16,514 nucleotides of DNA from Syntrophaceae bacterium UBA4059 (GCA_002382045.1 DFZJ01000057.1:1-16514); one strand, 5' to 3'; shown: positions 1 through 7,663, numbered from the stretch's first letter. The notes: generated by a model not told the origin, from the letters alone. Program-made: numbers and translations.

Positions 1-2
1 AG

Positions 3-125
3 TGGTGCCCGGAAGAGGCGATCCAGCACGGTAAAAACACAAAAACTAAAAAACGGTATCACCATCCGGACATATCACTTAAGGATATGCTGGCTTGTGC
101 TCCCGAAAAAAACGCTCAGCGATAA
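3..125 (+). CDS. Possible 3' end of an unrecognised plus-strand gene (partial)
   Basis: Reading frame 3 is open from the window edge to a TAA at 123-125 and gives about 40 residues. The peptide has a balanced, protein-like composition, including WCPEEAIQHG near the edge and DISLKDMLAC before the end. The other two plus frames give less natural peptides, and one of them stops by position 34. The frame would end 10 bases before the stop of lspA, so the two genes would converge tail to tail. I do not recognise a family. The fragment is short and could be a chance open frame; the upstream sequence would settle it. Confidence 0.35.
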   Translation, partial: WCPEEAIQHGKNTKTKKRYHHPDISLKDMLACAPEKNAQR

Positions 126-135
126 CAGGTGATTG

Positions 136-633
136 TTATTTTGATGGGTCGTCTTTACTCTTCCGGTTCAGAATCATTTCCCAGATCATTAATATCGCGC
201 CGACGGTGATGGCGGAATCCGCCACATTAAACGCCGGCCAGTGCGCGGAGCCGATATACACATCCAGAAAATCCACAACAGCGCCGAAACGCAGCCGGTC
301 GATCAGGTTGCCGACCGCCCCGCCGAAAATCAAGGTTAAGGAACCCACCAGCATTAAATTCCGCGGATTGCTCTTGATGAGATAGTAGACAATTAAGAGA
401 ACGGCCGCAACGGTAACTCCGGTAAAGAAAACATAACGGAATGTTTCTGAAGCGTCGGCCATGAACCCGAATGCCGCGCCGGGATTCATGACATAAACAA
501 GATTAAATAATCCATCCATGACCGGATAGGATTCATGCAGGGTAAATCTTGCGGTAATAGCCGATTTTGTGATCTGATCCAGAACAATAATAACCGCAGC
601 ACCCAGAAAGAATATCAATAAATTTTTTTTCAA
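136..633 (-). CDS. lspA: Lipoprotein signal peptidase (signal peptidase II)
   Basis: This inner-membrane aspartyl protease removes the signal peptide from diacylglyceryl-modified prolipoproteins. The 165-residue protein has the usual length and four hydrophobic segments. The family motifs appear in order: LDQITK (18-23), NPGAAFGF (50-57), GNLIDR (108-113) followed by VVDFLD, and PAFNVADS (133-140). The two catalytic aspartates are D112 and D139. The start is TTG, preceded by GGAG at 643-640 with six bases between; the next methionine is residue 39, inside the conserved region, so the TTG start is well supported. The gene lies 76 bases downstream of ileS on the same strand, a common proteobacterial pairing that suggests co-transcription. 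The lipoprotein encoded at 7664-8869 is a plausible substrate. Confidence 0.97.
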   Translation of the reverse strand: MKKNLLIFFLGAAVIIVLDQITKSAITARFTLHESYPVMDGLFNLVYVMNPGAAFGFMADASETFRYVFFTGVTVAAVLLIVYYLIKSNPRNLMLVGSLTLIFGGAVGNLIDRLRFGAVVDFLDVYIGSAHWPAFNVADSAITVGAILMIWEMILNRKSKDDPSK

Positions 634-639
634 AAAATA

Positions 640-643
640 CTCC
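640..643 (-). promoter_or_regulatory. Ribosome binding site fixing the TTG start of lspA
   Basis: The minus strand reads AAAGGAG, then six bases, then TTG and a run of eight A residues split between Lys and Asn codons. This Shine-Dalgarno sequence is the main evidence for a non-ATG start. The A-run directly after the start codon could be prone to slippage, but nothing here shows that it is used. Confidence 0.75.
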
Positions 644-654
644 TTTACCCTGTT

Positions 655-705
655 CCTTGAACCCTGAACCCTGAACCGTGAACCGTGAACCGTGAACCGT
701 GAACC
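655..705. repeat. Heptanucleotide tandem array, unit CCGTGAA
   Basis: Seven consecutive 7-base units plus two bases can be read: CCTTGAA, CCCTGAA twice, CCGTGAA four times, then CC. Variants sit at the lspA side and identical copies at the ileS side, as expected if the array grows at one end. It fills most of the 76-base gap between the ileS stop and the lspA start and ends five bases from the ileS stop. It resembles the heptameric short tandem repeats described in cyanobacteria and seen in other bacterial genomes; any function is unknown. Confidence 0.95.
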
Positions 706-709
706 TTTC

Positions 710-3499
710 TTACAGATTCGGCAGACAGCGGGCGCAAACCGTCGGATGATCTGCGCTTGCTCCTACCGATTCTTCATAAATCCAGCAACGTTCACATTTC
801 GTACCGCGCGCCTTTTCCACGCCGACGGTCAGGCCTTTGATTTCCCCGCTTTGATAAGGTTTGGCGATATCTTTCTCATCGGCTATCCTAAGCTGCGAAA
901 CAATCAAAAGCGCGCGCAAGTCTTCCAGATGCGCGGCAAATAAGGCTTGCATTTTTTCGGGGGCAGCAATGCTGACCCGCGCATCGAGCGAATGACCGAT
1001 GACTTTTTCCTGGCGGGCCTGCTCGATAGCTTTGGCGATTTCACTCTTCGCGTCAATCATGGTTTTCCAGCGTTCGCCCAGAGGTGCGTTGAAGTACTGC
1101 TCATGAACCTGCGGGAACTGCGCCAGATGGATGCTTGTTTCTTTTGTCTGCCATTCGGGCAGCGCTGTCCAAACTTCTTCGGCCGTGAAGGTCAGGATCG
1201 GCGCGAGCAGTCTTGTCATGGCGTTTAAAATAGTGAACATGGCTGTCTGACCGGAACGGCGCGGCGCGGATGCGGCCTTGTTCGTGTAGAGCCGGTCTTT
1301 TAAAATGTCCAGATACTGGGCGCTTAAATCCACGGTGCAGTAATTATACAGCGTGTAAAAAACCACGTGGAACTGATGGCGCTCGTAGGCTTCCGTCACG
1401 CGTTTGATGACTTCCTGAAGGCGGTGGAGCGCCCACTGATCCATTTCCGTCATTTGGTCATAGGGTACGCAGTCGGTGTCCACTTTAAAATCATACAGGT
1501 TGCCCAGAATAAAGCGGCTGGTGTTGCGGATGCGCCGATAGGCTTCCATCAGACGTTTGAGAATTTCTTCGGAGATGCGGATATCGTCGGTGTAGTCTTC
1601 CGCCGCGACCCATAGTCTGAGGATTTCAGCGCCATATTTGGCAATGCCCTCTTCCGCGCCGATCACGTTGCCGACGGATTTGGACATTTTCTTGCCGTCG
1701 CCATCGACGACAAATCCATGTGTCAGAACGCTTTTATAAGGCGCGCGTCCGCGGGTTCCCACGGATTCCAGAAGTGAAGAATGAAACCATCCGCGATGCT
1801 GATCATTGCCTTCCAGATACATGTCGCAGGGTGAACCCAGATACGCTCTTTTTTCCAGAACCGCCGCATGGCTGACGCCGGAGTCAAACCACACATCGAG
1901 GATGTTGACTTCCTTGGTAAATTCCGTGCCGTGACAATGCGGGCAGGTGGTGTGATGGGGCATCAGGTCTTTCGGTTCTTTTTCAAACCAGACATCCGCG
2001 CCGCTTTTTTCCACAAGGGCTACCAGGTGATCCAGAATTTCCTGAGTCAATAGTTCGTTTTTACATTTTGCGCAATAAAACACGGTGATGGGTACGCCCC
2101 ACAACCTCTGACGGGAGATACACCAGTCGGGACGGTTTTCCACCATGCCGTAAATGCGGTCGTGTCCCCAGGAGGGAATCCACTGTACTTCATCAATGGC
2201 TGCCAATGCTTTTTTACGCAGATCATTTTTCTCCATCGAGATGAACCACTGTTCGGTGGAACGGAAAATGATGGGTTTCTTGCAGCGCCAGCAATGCGGG
2301 TAGGAATGCTGCATGGGAACATGTCCCATCAGCGCGCCCGCTTCTTCCAGTTTTTTAATCACGTTGTCGTTGGCGTCAAAAACAAACTGGCCGGCAAAAT
2401 ATTCGACATCCTCGGTAAATTTCCCCGCGTCATCCACCGGGGCGTAATTGTCCAATCCGTACGCCAGACCGATTTCATAGTCTTCCTGGCCGTGGCCGGG
2501 TGCGATATGCACGGCGCCGGTTCCGGCGTCCAGCGTCACAAAGGGCGCCAGAATTAAAAGACTGTGCCTTTTGATCAGCGGGTGGATGCACTTCTGTCCT
2601 TCCAGAACAGCGCCTTTAAATTCATCGAGAATCTCATATTTTTTATCGCGATACCCGAACGCATCCAGACAATAATCGAGCATGTCCTTGGCAACAATCA
2701 GCACTTCGTCATCGATCTTTACCGCCGCGTAAATAAAATCGTCCTTGACCGCGATGGCCAGGTTAGCGGGAATCGTCCAGGGGGTGGTTGTCCAGATCAC
2801 CATATGAACTTTCTCTCCGGCGAGCTTTGGAAGAACCTGGCTGATGTCGGATGTGAAGGCGAATTTGACATAAATGGACGGTGTGTGATGATCGGCATAT
2901 TCCACTTCTGCTTCGGCCAGAGCGGTTTTACAGGTAGCGCACCAGTAAACGGGTTTCTTTCCTTTGTAAATACTGCCGTTGAGATAGAGTTTGCCGAACT
3001 CATTAACCGTTGTCGCTTCATACGGATAAGCCATGGTTAAGTAAGGATTTTCCCACTCGCCGAAGACACCCAGCCGTTTGAATTGCGTGCGCTGGAGGTC
3101 CACAAATTTTTCCGCATAGACACGGCAGGCGCGGCGCTTTTCGACTTGCGACATTCCTGCTTTCTTACCGCCCAATTCTTTATCGACCTGATGTTCAATG
3201 GGCAGGCCGTGGCAATCCCAGCCCGGTACATACACGCCGTCAAAACCAGTCATATTCTTGGCTTTGATGACGATATCCTTGATGATTTTGTTGAGCGCCG
3301 TGCCCAGATGGATATTGCCGTTGGCGTAAGGGGGGCCGTCATGCAGAATATAAGGCTTCTTGCCTTTGGCCGTTTCCCTGATTTTTTGGTAAATGCCCAT
3401 TTCTTCCCATTTTTTCAGCATTTCCGGCTCCCGCACCGCCAGATTGGCTTTCATCGGGAAATCTGTTTGGGGAAGATTTAATGTCTGTTTATAATCCAT
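710..3499 (-). CDS. ileS: Isoleucyl-tRNA synthetase
   Basis: This cytoplasmic class I synthetase charges tRNA-Ile and edits misactivated valine. The 929-residue length is normal for the bacterial form. The HIGH signature appears as HLGT (64-67) inside PYANGNIHLGTALNK. The CP1 editing domain shows WTTTPWTIPAN (236-246) and GTGAVHIAPGHGQEDY (326-341). DWCISRQRLWG is at 458-468 and KMSKS at 604-608. A C-terminal zinc finger uses C902, C905, C922 and C925, so the protein is complete. The start is ATG at 3499, preceded on the minus strand by AGGAG with nine bases between. It is the first gene of the ileS-lspA unit and is transcribed away from the gene at 3757. A hairpin followed by a U-rich stretch lies about 20 bases upstream of its Shine-Dalgarno sequence and could attenuate expression. 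Confidence 0.98.
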   Translation of the reverse strand: MDYKQTLNLPQTDFPMKANLAVREPEMLKKWEEMGIYQKIRETAKGKKPYILHDGPPYANGNIHLGTALNKIIKDIVIKAKNMTGFDGVYVPGWDCHGLPIEHQVDKELGGKKAGMSQVEKRRACRVYAEKFVDLQRTQFKRLGVFGEWENPYLTMAYPYEATTVNEFGKLYLNGSIYKGKKPVYWCATCKTALAEAEVEYADHHTPSIYVKFAFTSDISQVLPKLAGEKVHMVIWTTTPWTIPANLAIAVKDDFIYAAVKIDDEVLIVAKDMLDYCLDAFGYRDKKYEILDEFKGAVLEGQKCIHPLIKRHSLLILAPFVTLDAGTGAVHIAPGHGQEDYEIGLAYGLDNYAPVDDAGKFTEDVEYFAGQFVFDANDNVIKKLEEAGALMGHVPMQHSYPHCWRCKKPIIFRSTEQWFISMEKNDLRKKALAAIDEVQWIPSWGHDRIYGMVENRPDWCISRQRLWGVPITVFYCAKCKNELLTQEILDHLVALVEKSGADVWFEKEPKDLMPHHTTCPHCHGTEFTKEVNILDVWFDSGVSHAAVLEKRAYLGSPCDMYLEGNDQHRGWFHSSLLESVGTRGRAPYKSVLTHGFVVDGDGKKMSKSVGNVIGAEEGIAKYGAEILRLWVAAEDYTDDIRISEEILKRLMEAYRRIRNTSRFILGNLYDFKVDTDCVPYDQMTEMDQWALHRLQEVIKRVTEAYERHQFHVVFYTLYNYCTVDLSAQYLDILKDRLYTNKAASAPRRSGQTAMFTILNAMTRLLAPILTFTAEEVWTALPEWQTKETSIHLAQFPQVHEQYFNAPLGERWKTMIDAKSEIAKAIEQARQEKVIGHSLDARVSIAAPEKMQALFAAHLEDLRALLIVSQLRIADEKDIAKPYQSGEIKGLTVGVEKARGTKCERCWIYEESVGASADHPTVCARCLPNL

Positions 3500-3756
3500 T
3501 GCCTGTTACTCCTGTCTTCTTAAAAAAATAGCGGTTAAACCGCGATTTATGATTAATGCAGGCACATTCCCTGCTTATGTCGATCATCAATGGTGACCAA
3601 CTATCACATAAACATAGGACTTTCAAGCATAACTCTTTACCAATAATCCCGATAAATCCCTTGATTATATTTATTGCAACCTGGAGAATATTTTGTTATT
3701 TTTAAAACGGTTTTTAGAAATTCGATTTATTTAGACGATAACCAAAGGAGGATGAT
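3500..3756. promoter_or_regulatory. Divergent intergenic region between ileS and the LPP20-domain gene
   Basis: This 257-base AT-rich stretch has no convincing ORF and must hold the start signals for both flanking genes. For the plus-strand gene the best sigma-70-like pair is TTGCAA (3674-3679), 17 bases, then TATTTT (3697-3702), about four of six matches each. No convincing minus-strand promoter could be chosen by eye. The plus gene has a strong Shine-Dalgarno sequence, AAAGGAGG at 3744-3751. Confidence 0.4.
3521..3543 (-). promoter_or_regulatory. Terminator-like hairpin in the ileS leader (possible attenuator)
   Basis: On the minus strand GCGGT-TTA-ACCGC (3543-3531) is followed at once by TATTTTTTTA (3530-3521). 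That is a short GC-rich stem plus a U-rich tract just upstream of the ileS ribosome binding site. A second small inverted repeat, GCAGG/CCTGC, lies further upstream (3558-3574). The five-base-pair stem is weak for a terminator. No clear T-box sequence or leader peptide was found. It may also be a chance structure. Confidence 0.35.
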
Positions 3757-4656
3757 ATGAAGTTAAAATTCGTTTCCATGACGGTTCTGGCAGGGTTTAT
3801 ATTGTTATTTGCATCAGCAGGTTTTTGTCAGAATGCGGTCAGCATGTCCGAGTGGGTGGAAAAAGTTGGTCAGATGGGTTCGGTAAATTGGTCTGCAGGT
3901 TATATTGAGGCGACCGGTATCGGCGCACCGCCCGACAAATACATGGGCAAACCAGCTGGTCGTCCCTTGGCTTTACGTGCGGCAAAAGTTGATGCCTACC
4001 GTAATTTATTGGAAATAACAAAAGGTGTTCAGGTTGACGCGGCTACCACTGTGAGAGATTTTATGGTGGAAAGCGATGTAATTAATACGCAAGTCAATGG
4101 ACTGGTTAAGGGCGCCGTAATAGCGCATCAGGAATACATGTCGGATGGCACGGTAGAAGTTAAGTTAAGAATGCCCTTATATGGCGATTTACCCAGAATT
4201 GTGGTGTCTAAACAAAAAAATATTGCGCCTCCTGCGCCGGTGGCTCCTGCGCCGGCAGCACCCGCAGCACCCGCACCAGCACCTGTAGTCGCAGCCCCGG
4301 CAGCACCGGCGCCTGTGGCCTACTCCGGACTGGTGGTTGATGCCCGCGGAATTTCCGCGCGTCCGGCCATGTCGCCACGCATCTATGATGAAGACGGCAA
4401 GGAAGTTTACGGCTCGGCCAATGTGGATCGTGAATATGCCGTCCAGCAGGGCATGAGTGGCTACGCGCGCGATCTTACAGCGGCACAGAGCAATCAGCGT
4501 GTTACGGCCAATCCGATAACGGTGAAAGCGCTGCGAAATGCCGGCGCCGGCAGATCGGATGTGATTATCAGTAATGCCGATGCCCAGCAGATTCGCGCTT
4601 CGGCGGAGAATGCGTCTTTTATGAAAAAATGCCGGGTCATGATCGTTCTGGATTAA
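3757..4656 (+). CDS. Exported LPP20-domain protein with a proline/alanine-rich linker
   Basis: The 299-residue product begins with a charged start and a hydrophobic core (about 5-21) ending near ASAGFC. The residue before Cys is Phe, so this is not a good lipobox, and ordinary signal-peptidase cleavage to the periplasm is more likely. Residues about 50-145 carry an alanine-rich helix (RPLALRAAKVDAYRNLLE) and a strand-rich part ending VEVKLRMPLYG, resembling LPP20-type domains. A low-complexity Pro/Ala linker spans about 155-188. A second conserved-looking domain (about 189-299) contains GLVVDARG, SPRIYDEDGKEVYG and a C-terminal CRVMIVLD. A strong ribosome binding site lies upstream and a terminator downstream, so it is probably monocistronic. 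The molecular function is unknown; a role in the envelope is inferred from export. Confidence 0.85.
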   Translation: MKLKFVSMTVLAGFILLFASAGFCQNAVSMSEWVEKVGQMGSVNWSAGYIEATGIGAPPDKYMGKPAGRPLALRAAKVDAYRNLLEITKGVQVDAATTVRDFMVESDVINTQVNGLVKGAVIAHQEYMSDGTVEVKLRMPLYGDLPRIVVSKQKNIAPPAPVAPAPAAPAAPAPAPVVAAPAAPAPVAYSGLVVDARGISARPAMSPRIYDEDGKEVYGSANVDREYAVQQGMSGYARDLTAAQSNQRVTANPITVKALRNAGAGRSDVIISNADAQQIRASAENASFMKKCRVMIVLD

Positions 4657-4684
4657 GCTGGAATTGTAACATCGAATAGATGAG

Positions 4685-4722
4685 GCCGCAGTCACGAATG
4701 CTTTTGTGCCTGCGGCTTTTTT
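4685..4722 (+). terminator. Rho-independent terminator of the LPP20-domain gene
   Basis: GCCGCAGTCAC (4685-4695) pairs with GTGCCTGCGGC (4706-4716) with one T/C mismatch, and six T residues follow directly (4717-4722). It lies 29 bases after the stop at 4656 and separates this gene from mutL. This is the clearest intrinsic terminator in the window. Confidence 0.9.
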
Positions 4723-4731
4723 CTGGTATGC

Positions 4732-4754
4732 CCCCCTGTTTCATAAAGAGGGGG
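4732..4754. repeat. Small palindromic element upstream of mutL
   Basis: CCCCCT-G-TTT pairs with AAA-G-AGGGGG around a CAT loop, giving nine base pairs with one G/G mismatch. No T-run follows, so it is not a typical terminator. The C-run/TTT/AAA/G-run design resembles dispersed REP-like palindromes found between genes in many bacterial genomes. Whether it is repeated in this genome cannot be seen from one copy. Confidence 0.45.
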
Positions 4755-4810
4755 TGGGAGATTTTAGATGCTAATTCAATCCCCTTATATACCCTGAAGG
4801 GCACAAGAGA

Positions 4811-6631
4811 ATGGGGCATGGAGAGGAAAAAGTTTTGTCTAAACGAATTGTCGTTCTGTCCGAAGAGGTAGCCAACCAGATTGCCGCCGGAGAAGTGGTG
4901 GAAAGACCGGCGTCGATTGTCAAGGAACTGGTTGAAAATGCCATCGACGCGGGAGCCCGGGATGTTCGTATTGAACTCATGCAAGGCGGCTGTCAGTCCA
5001 TCAAAGTCGTGGATAACGGATCGGGCATTGAGCGCGAAGACGTGGCGCTTGTTTTTGAACGTCATGCCACCAGCAAAATCTCGAAGCTGGATGACATATA
5101 CCATGTCGGATCATTTGGCTTCCGCGGTGAGGCGATGGCCAGCATTGCCTCCGTCGCGCGCGTGGAGATGCTGACCCGCCGTCCCGACGATCTGGCGGGA
5201 ACAAAAGCAGTGGCGCAGGCAGGCTGCATTTCCGAAATTTCTCCCGCCGGGTTACCTTCCGGAACGCAAATTACCGTGACGGAGCTTTTTGCCAATGTGC
5301 CGGCGCGCCGGAAATTTCTTAAAACCGAAGCCACCGAGCAGAGCGCCTGCCTTGATGCGATTACGCGTCTCGCGCTGGCGCATCCCGAAGTGAGATTTCA
5401 CGTCAAGGCCGACGGAAGGGACGTGTTTGCCGCACCCGTCGCCTCCAATGTTGCCGAACGTATTGCCATGATTATGGGCAATGACTTTACCGGTCATTGC
5501 CTGACCGTGAGCGAGCAGAAAGAAAATGTCCGGATCAAAGGTTTTATTTCAACGCCTGCATATACAAAGTCCAACTCCAAAAGCATTTATTTGTTTGTCA
5601 ATTCCCGTTTTATCCGGGACAACAGCATGACGCATGCGGTGCTGGCGGCCTACCGGCAGGTTACCCCGCCGCGCCGTTATCCCGCAGCTGTTTTGTTTCT
5701 TGATCTGCCCGGTGTCGAAGTTGATATTAATGTTCATCCGGCCAAACTGGAAGTCCGTTTCAGAAATTCCCGCGAAATTTACGATTTGATTTCCAAAACG
5801 GTGGCACGAAGCCTTGCCGGCGAGCAGACGTCGTCTGCCGCTTTTGCTTATCGCTTAACACCGCGTGAAACGACATCCGCGTCCTCCGGATTCTGGAGGC
5901 CTAAAGATTCCTATTCATCTTCGGACCGGCCGGGTAATATTTATTCGCGGCAGAATCTGCAGCAGGCGATTGACGATGATTTGTTTGCCCGTACGGGAAA
6001 TCCGTCCGATGTTCCGTTGATGGTTAAAGAAGATTCCTCCGGGGAAAAGATCACGTTTACGAATCGAAAATATCTGGGCCAGTTTGCCGATACGTATCTG
6101 GTCTTTGGCGGCGCCAATGATGTGATGCTGGTGGATCAGCATGCGGCGCATGAACGGATTATTCTGGAGCGTTTAAAGGCATCATCCGTATCCAAAGCCG
6201 TCAGTCAGCCCTTATTGATGCCGGAGGTTGTAAGCGTCACCCCCGCGCAGATCAGTCTTTTTGAAGGGGTGCTCACCGTGCTTTCCGACATCGGTCTGGA
6301 ACTGGAAATATTCGGCCGCGACGCCATCGTGGTGAAGGCCATGCCTGCGAGCTTGCCGCACGTTCCGCCCGGCGATATTATTTCTGATCTGGCCGATCAA
6401 CTGAGCGACGGGCAGGCATCGCCGTCGCTTGTGGAACGCAAAGAAAAGATCCTGGCCGCGCTTGCCTGCCGCGCCGCGATCAAGGCCAATGCGGTTCTTT
6501 CCCCGGAAGAAGTTACCGCTCTTTGCCATGATCTGGAGAAAACGCCTTTTAACGCCACTTGTCCGCACGGACGTCCGATCCGTGTGCAATTTTCTCTCTA
6601 TGAAATTGAAAGAATGTTTAAACGGAAATAA
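4811..6631 (+). CDS. mutL: DNA mismatch repair protein MutL (endonuclease type)
   Basis: MutL links MutS mismatch recognition to strand incision and excision. The 606-residue protein has the N-terminal GHKL ATPase: ANQIAAGEVVERPAS (21-35), KELVEN with the catalytic Glu (E39) and Mg-binding Asn (N43), DNGSGI (68-73) and GFRGEAMASI (103-112). The C-terminal dimerisation half carries the endonuclease motif DQHA..E....E (D442 to E453) plus ACRAAIKA and CPHGRPI, so it should nick DNA itself, as in bacteria without MutH. Two starts are plausible. ATG at 4811 has GAAGGG upstream. TTG at 4835 has GGAGAGG eight bases upstream and gives a start that aligns better with E. coli MutL, eight residues shorter. 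It is followed five bases later by miaA, a common pairing. Confidence 0.97.
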   Translation: MGHGEEKVLSKRIVVLSEEVANQIAAGEVVERPASIVKELVENAIDAGARDVRIELMQGGCQSIKVVDNGSGIEREDVALVFERHATSKISKLDDIYHVGSFGFRGEAMASIASVARVEMLTRRPDDLAGTKAVAQAGCISEISPAGLPSGTQITVTELFANVPARRKFLKTEATEQSACLDAITRLALAHPEVRFHVKADGRDVFAAPVASNVAERIAMIMGNDFTGHCLTVSEQKENVRIKGFISTPAYTKSNSKSIYLFVNSRFIRDNSMTHAVLAAYRQVTPPRRYPAAVLFLDLPGVEVDINVHPAKLEVRFRNSREIYDLISKTVARSLAGEQTSSAAFAYRLTPRETTSASSGFWRPKDSYSSSDRPGNIYSRQNLQQAIDDDLFARTGNPSDVPLMVKEDSSGEKITFTNRKYLGQFADTYLVFGGANDVMLVDQHAAHERIILERLKASSVSKAVSQPLLMPEVVSVTPAQISLFEGVLTVLSDIGLELEIFGRDAIVVKAMPASLPHVPPGDIISDLADQLSDGQASPSLVERKEKILAALACRAAIKANAVLSPEEVTALCHDLEKTPFNATCPHGRPIRVQFSLYEIERMFKRK

Positions 6632-6636
6632 GAAAG

Positions 6637-7566
6637 ATGCCTAAAATTCCACTCGTTGTCATCTGCTCACCCACGGCGACAGGAAAGACCCATCTTGCCG
6701 TTGAACTGGCGGAGGCGGAAGGCGGAGAAATCGTCAATGCCGATTCCTTGCAGGTTTACCGCTATCTGGATATCGGGACGGCCAAACCAACCCGCGCAGA
6801 AAAAGAAAGGGCGCCGCATCATCTGATCGATGTTGTGAACCCGGATGAAGAATTCAACGCAGCCCTCTATGCCGGGCAGGCGAGGGCGATCATTGCAAAG
6901 TTAGCGGAAGAAAATAAACCGGTTTTTATAGTTGGCGGAACGGGCTTGTATATCCGTGCGCTCTTGCAGGGGATCATTGCCACACCGCCGGTTGATGAAA
7001 ATATCCGCAATTATTATCGTGAACTGCGGGATCGTCACGGCAGGGAATATCTTTTCGGACTCCTGAAGGAAAGGGACCCGCAAGCGGCGGGACGCATCAA
7101 TCCCCATGACGCCGTGCGGGTGATCCGGGCGTTGGAGGTTCTGGAGCAAAGTGGCGAGTCGATTATCGCTTTGCAGCAAAAACATGCATTTGCCGATTGT
7201 CCCTATGATGTTTGTAAAATAGGTCTCCGCGTGGAACGTGCTGAATTGAAAAAGAGAATTGCCGAGAGAACCCAACGGATGGTGGAAGCGGGACTGGTCG
7301 ATGAGGTGCGGGGTCTTCTGGAGCGGGGTTATAGTGAAAACCTCAAACCGCTGCAATCACTGGGGTATAAGCAGACGGTAGCATTCATTCGGGGCAGGGC
7401 CTCATGGGATCAGACGCTCGATTTAATTAATCGTGATACCTGGCAATACTCCAAAAGACAGTTGACATGGTTTTCAGCAGACAAAATCATTAACTGGTTT
7501 TCTCCCGATCAGTTTGATCAAATCAGAAAAACCGTAGAGACATTCCGGACCGTAATATTGACTTGA
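6637..7566 (+). CDS. miaA: tRNA dimethylallyltransferase
   Basis: MiaA transfers a dimethylallyl group to the N6 of A37 in tRNAs that read codons starting with U, the first step toward ms2i6A. The 309-residue protein has normal length. Visible motifs are the P-loop SPTATGKT (11-18), DSLQVYR (36-42), GTAKP (47-51), HHLID (61-65), GGTGLYIRALLQG (100-112) and the tRNA-contacting RDTWQYSKRQLTWF near 266-279. The P-loop starts with Ser where the family usually has Gly (GPTASGKT), which is worth noting but unlikely to be inactivating. The start ATG lies five bases after the mutL stop, with GAAAG directly upstream, so translation is probably coupled to mutL. Confidence 0.97.
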   Translation: MPKIPLVVICSPTATGKTHLAVELAEAEGGEIVNADSLQVYRYLDIGTAKPTRAEKERAPHHLIDVVNPDEEFNAALYAGQARAIIAKLAEENKPVFIVGGTGLYIRALLQGIIATPPVDENIRNYYRELRDRHGREYLFGLLKERDPQAAGRINPHDAVRVIRALEVLEQSGESIIALQQKHAFADCPYDVCKIGLRVERAELKKRIAERTQRMVEAGLVDEVRGLLERGYSENLKPLQSLGYKQTVAFIRGRASWDQTLDLINRDTWQYSKRQLTWFSADKIINWFSPDQFDQIRKTVETFRTVILT

Positions 7567-7592
7567 CTTAAAGCCGCACTAAAGCTAATTAT
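7563..7592 (+). promoter_or_regulatory. Possible sigma-70 promoter for the TPR/SLH-like lipoprotein gene
   Basis: TTGACT (7563-7568, five of six matches) is followed after 18 bases by AATTAT (7587-7592, four of six). It overlaps the end of miaA and lies about 70 bases upstream of the downstream start codon. Found by eye only. Confidence 0.35.
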
Positions 7593-7653
7593 GGGTTGCG
7601 TTTTAACGAAATATTGGGAAAAATTAAGTGTCAAACCTTTTAAGTAAAAGAAA

Positions 7654-7657
7654 GGAG
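7654..7657 (+). promoter_or_regulatory. Ribosome binding site that sets the start at 7664
   Basis: AAAGGAG ends six bases before ATG 7664. It favours this start over an in-frame GTG at 7628, which would add 12 residues ahead of the signal peptide. Confidence 0.8.
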
Positions 7658-7663
7658 CAAAAT

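Noticed and set aside
1..65. Minus-strand start of a gene downstream of lspA (MVIPFFSF...)
   Set aside because: It has no ribosome binding site, and the Phe-rich reading is simply the reverse of an A-rich stretch. The plus-strand frame looks more natural.
655..705. Possible CRISPR-like array
   Set aside because: The units are seven bases, directly adjacent and without spacers, and no cas gene is nearby. It is a simple tandem repeat.
2162..2557. Plus-strand open frames inside ileS
   Set aside because: They are antisense to the conserved synthetase coding sequence and have no recognisable domains.
3298..3309. Damaged HIGH motif (HLGT) in IleRS
   Set aside because: The last position of this signature varies among class I synthetases and the surrounding sequence is intact, so it is not a sign of inactivation.
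3500..3756. T-box riboswitch for ileS
   Set aside because: The only similarity is a short AACCGC next to a hairpin. The conserved T-box sequence and specifier stem were not found, so only an unspecified terminator-like element is reported.
3757..3840. Lipoprotein signal in the LPP20-domain protein
   Set aside because: The Cys at residue 24 is preceded by Phe, which does not fit the lipobox [LVI][ASTVI][GAS]C. Ordinary export is more likely.
4189..4695. A Cys/Arg-rich minus-strand open frame across the LPP20-domain gene
   Set aside because: The run of Cys and Arg is the reverse reading of the Pro/Ala linker codons. It also crosses the terminator at 4685-4722.
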